Below are positions 5,702-6,799 of a stretch of 6,799 nucleotides of DNA, piece by piece. Every line of letters begins with the position of its first letter. The first letter of the stretch is position 1. Under the pieces are notes generated by a model, which saw only the letters and a program-made list of their open reading frames with translations, was not told the origin of the DNA and did no database searches. Origin of the DNA: an uncultured Collinsella sp. (lineage in GTDB: Bacteria; Actinomycetota; Coriobacteriia; Coriobacteriales; Coriobacteriaceae); contig CABUCQ010000113.1 of assembly GCA_902490095.1 (NCBI GenBank), positions 1-6,799 on the forward strand, read 5' to 3'. Position numbers and translations under genes: made by a program.

Positions 5702-5733
5702 GACGGATGGAACCTTTCGTGTCTTTCGGCAGC

Positions 5734-5779
5734 ATTGTAAAAGTCCTAGCGGTCAACTAGGGTATTGTAGTTGTCCTAG
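5734..5779 (-). promoter_or_regulatory. Repeated CCTAG/CTAGG half-sites, candidate operator
   Basis: Two 16-base direct repeats, 5734-5749 and 5764-5779, have the form ATTGTA-N3-GTCCTAG and match at 13 of 16 positions, exactly 30 bp apart. An inverted CTAGG (5757-5761) lies between them, giving CCTAG-N7-CTAGG-N13-CCTAG. The array overlaps the predicted -10 of the permease promoter, as an operator would. The half-site resembles that in the 3185-3211 region, but the spacing is different. The regulator is unknown. Confidence 0.45.
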
Positions 5780-5791
5780 GCGCGGTGCCAA
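5764..5791 (-). promoter_or_regulatory. Candidate sigma-70-type promoter for the metal permease
   Basis: On the minus strand, TTGGCA (5791-5786) and TACAAT (5769-5764) each match consensus at five of six positions, with a 16-base spacer. The start of transcription would be about 55-60 bases before the permease ATG. Confidence 0.55.
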
Positions 5792-5860
5792 TAGTTGCCC
5801 ATGGTAAACTATCATCTCGCCACATCTTAATGACCCTGAGCCGCACGACGCGGCCCATCC

Positions 5861-5866
5861 AAGGAG
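5861..5866 (+). promoter_or_regulatory. Ribosome binding site of the exonuclease gene
   Basis: AAGGAG lies seven bases before ATG at 5874 and fixes the start. I see no convincing plus-strand promoter in 5780-5860; TATCAT at 5810-5815 is a weak -10 candidate without a -35. Confidence 0.8.
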
Positions 5867-5873
5867 CAGTTAT

Positions 5874-6799
5874 ATGAACGTTTCACAAGCACTCGAATAC
5901 GAGCGCCAGCCGTTTATTCCCATGTTTATCTATGGCGATCACGGCGCCATGGAGTCCGAGCGCCAGAAGGGCGAGGAGGCCCTTAAGGTGCTCGAAACCG
6001 AGTACTTTACCGCCGAGGGCGACCCCAGCTTCGACTTTGCCACCGTGCGCGACCTGGCTGACCGCAACCGCGACCTGTGCGACCAGATTGGCGAGGCGCG
6101 CCTGCGCAACGTGACGCCCGCGACGCTTTCGCGCGGCCTGTCCGATGCCGACACCTGCGCCGCCATCGGTAAGATGCAAAAGCGCACCGCCGCGTCCGTC
6201 ATGCGCGAGATCCGCGGCGACCGCGACGCGCTCGGCGTGGCGTACGCCCGCAAGCCTATCCAAGGCACCGTGCTCGGCATCGACATCGAGACCACCGGCC
6301 GTGCACCCGAGCGCGGCTACATCATCAACGTGGGCTGGGAGATCATGGAGCTCACCAGCGACGCCGTCCCGCACGACGCCGAGGCACACTACTGCGGTCT
6401 GCCCGACATCTACCGCGGCGAGGATGTGCCGTTGTCGAATATCCACCACATCACCTGGGACGACATCGACGGCAAAACGCCCTTCCGCGAGAACAAGGAA
6501 CTGCAGAAGCAGCTGCTCAAGCTCATGAAGAAGTACCCGTACATGGCACACAACGCCGCGTTTGAGGACAGCTGGTTCAAGATCCACCTGGACGGCTACG
6601 CCGAGGCACGCCGCGCCGGTAAGATCATCGTCATCGATTCACGCCAGATCTGCCGCAGCCTGGACGCCGACGTGCGCTCGCTCCCCCGCGAGTCCGCGCC
6701 CGCCGCGCTCGAGAACTGGGCGCGCCGCCGTGGCACCCTCGCCGCCGACGCCAACGAGCAGCACCTGGGCCTCGACGACACCGACCTCATGCTCCGCAC
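5874..6799 (+). CDS. DnaQ-like (DEDDh) 3'-5' exonuclease, C-terminus cut by window
   Basis: The frame is open to the window's end, giving 308 complete codons. The exonuclease domain starts near residue 132. Motif I is GIDIETTG (135-142, Asp137 and Glu139). Motif II is the MAHNAAFEDSWF stretch (224-235). Motif III is HLGLDDTDLM (297-306, His297 and Asp302, the H-x4-D form of DEDDh enzymes). Such domains remove nucleotides from 3' ends of DNA or RNA using two metal ions. In motif II the usual HNxxFD reads HNAAFED, with Glu231 in the normal Asp place and Asp232 next to it. Before the domain are about 130 residues, charged and helical-looking, without a motif I recognise. Whether it acts in DNA repair, RNA processing or elsewhere is unknown. 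It is probably cytoplasmic and transcribed divergently from the permease. Confidence 0.88.
   Translation, partial: MNVSQALEYERQPFIPMFIYGDHGAMESERQKGEEALKVLETEYFTAEGDPSFDFATVRDLADRNRDLCDQIGEARLRNVTPATLSRGLSDADTCAAIGKMQKRTAASVMREIRGDRDALGVAYARKPIQGTVLGIDIETTGRAPERGYIINVGWEIMELTSDAVPHDAEAHYCGLPDIYRGEDVPLSNIHHITWDDIDGKTPFRENKELQKQLLKLMKKYPYMAHNAAFEDSWFKIHLDGYAEARRAGKIIVIDSRQICRSLDADVRSLPRESAPAALENWARRRGTLAADANEQHLGLDDTDLMLR

Noticed and set aside
5702..5873. Manganese riboswitch (yybP-ykoY type) ahead of the permease
   Set aside because: No matching conserved loops or terminator helix are visible; the region is better explained by half-sites and a promoter.
5883..6587. Minus-strand open frame of 234 residues opposite the exonuclease
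   Set aside because: The plus strand encodes all three exonuclease motifs with a strong ribosome binding site; the antisense frame shows no family signal.

Overview
The window is high-GC bacterial DNA packed with genes. I count nine protein-coding genes, the first and last cut by the window edges. The gene set, the GC-rich codon use and the palindromic repeats suggest a gut actinobacterium of the Coriobacteriia, perhaps Collinsella. That is an inference from family memory, not proof. There are no rRNA or tRNA genes, no CRISPR array, and no insertion sequence or transposase gene.

Layout from left to right. (a) On the plus strand, the C-terminal third of an M20 (ArgE/DapE-like) metallopeptidase is followed 39 bases later by a short DUF1015-like protein. 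A clear intrinsic terminator lies at about 1122-1163. (b) On the minus strand there is a probable three-gene unit, read right to left: an FMN nitroreductase (3156-2485), then two tandem, related histidine phosphatases (2402-1860 and 1842-1207). A perfect 13-bp palindromic repeat sits between the nitroreductase and the first phosphatase. (c) A 264-base divergent intergenic region (3157-3420) holds a likely promoter for the nitroreductase and a DtxR/IdeR-like operator, plus a leader with a hairpin and a short direct repeat ahead of the plus-strand genes. (d) On the plus strand, a six-helix HdeD/DUF308 membrane protein is followed with no gap by a YaiI/YqxD (DUF188) protein. (e) A convergent junction (4507-4612) is filled by two 33-base REP-like palindromes in inverted orientation. 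(f) On the minus strand, a 362-residue putative heavy-metal permease carries a long His/Asp/Glu-rich loop. Its promoter region holds repeated CCTAG/CTAGG half-sites 30 bp apart. (g) On the plus strand, a DnaQ-like (DEDDh) 3'-5' exonuclease runs off the right edge.

How the genes fit together: most are housekeeping or accessory functions without an obvious shared pathway. One possible theme is metal and redox response. The nitroreductase unit has an iron-regulator-like box, and the metal permease has its own set of similar half-sites. I found no convincing new defence or mobile system. The most interesting signals are non-coding: two kinds of short palindromic repeat sharing a GGGACA core, and the two candidate metal-regulator sites.
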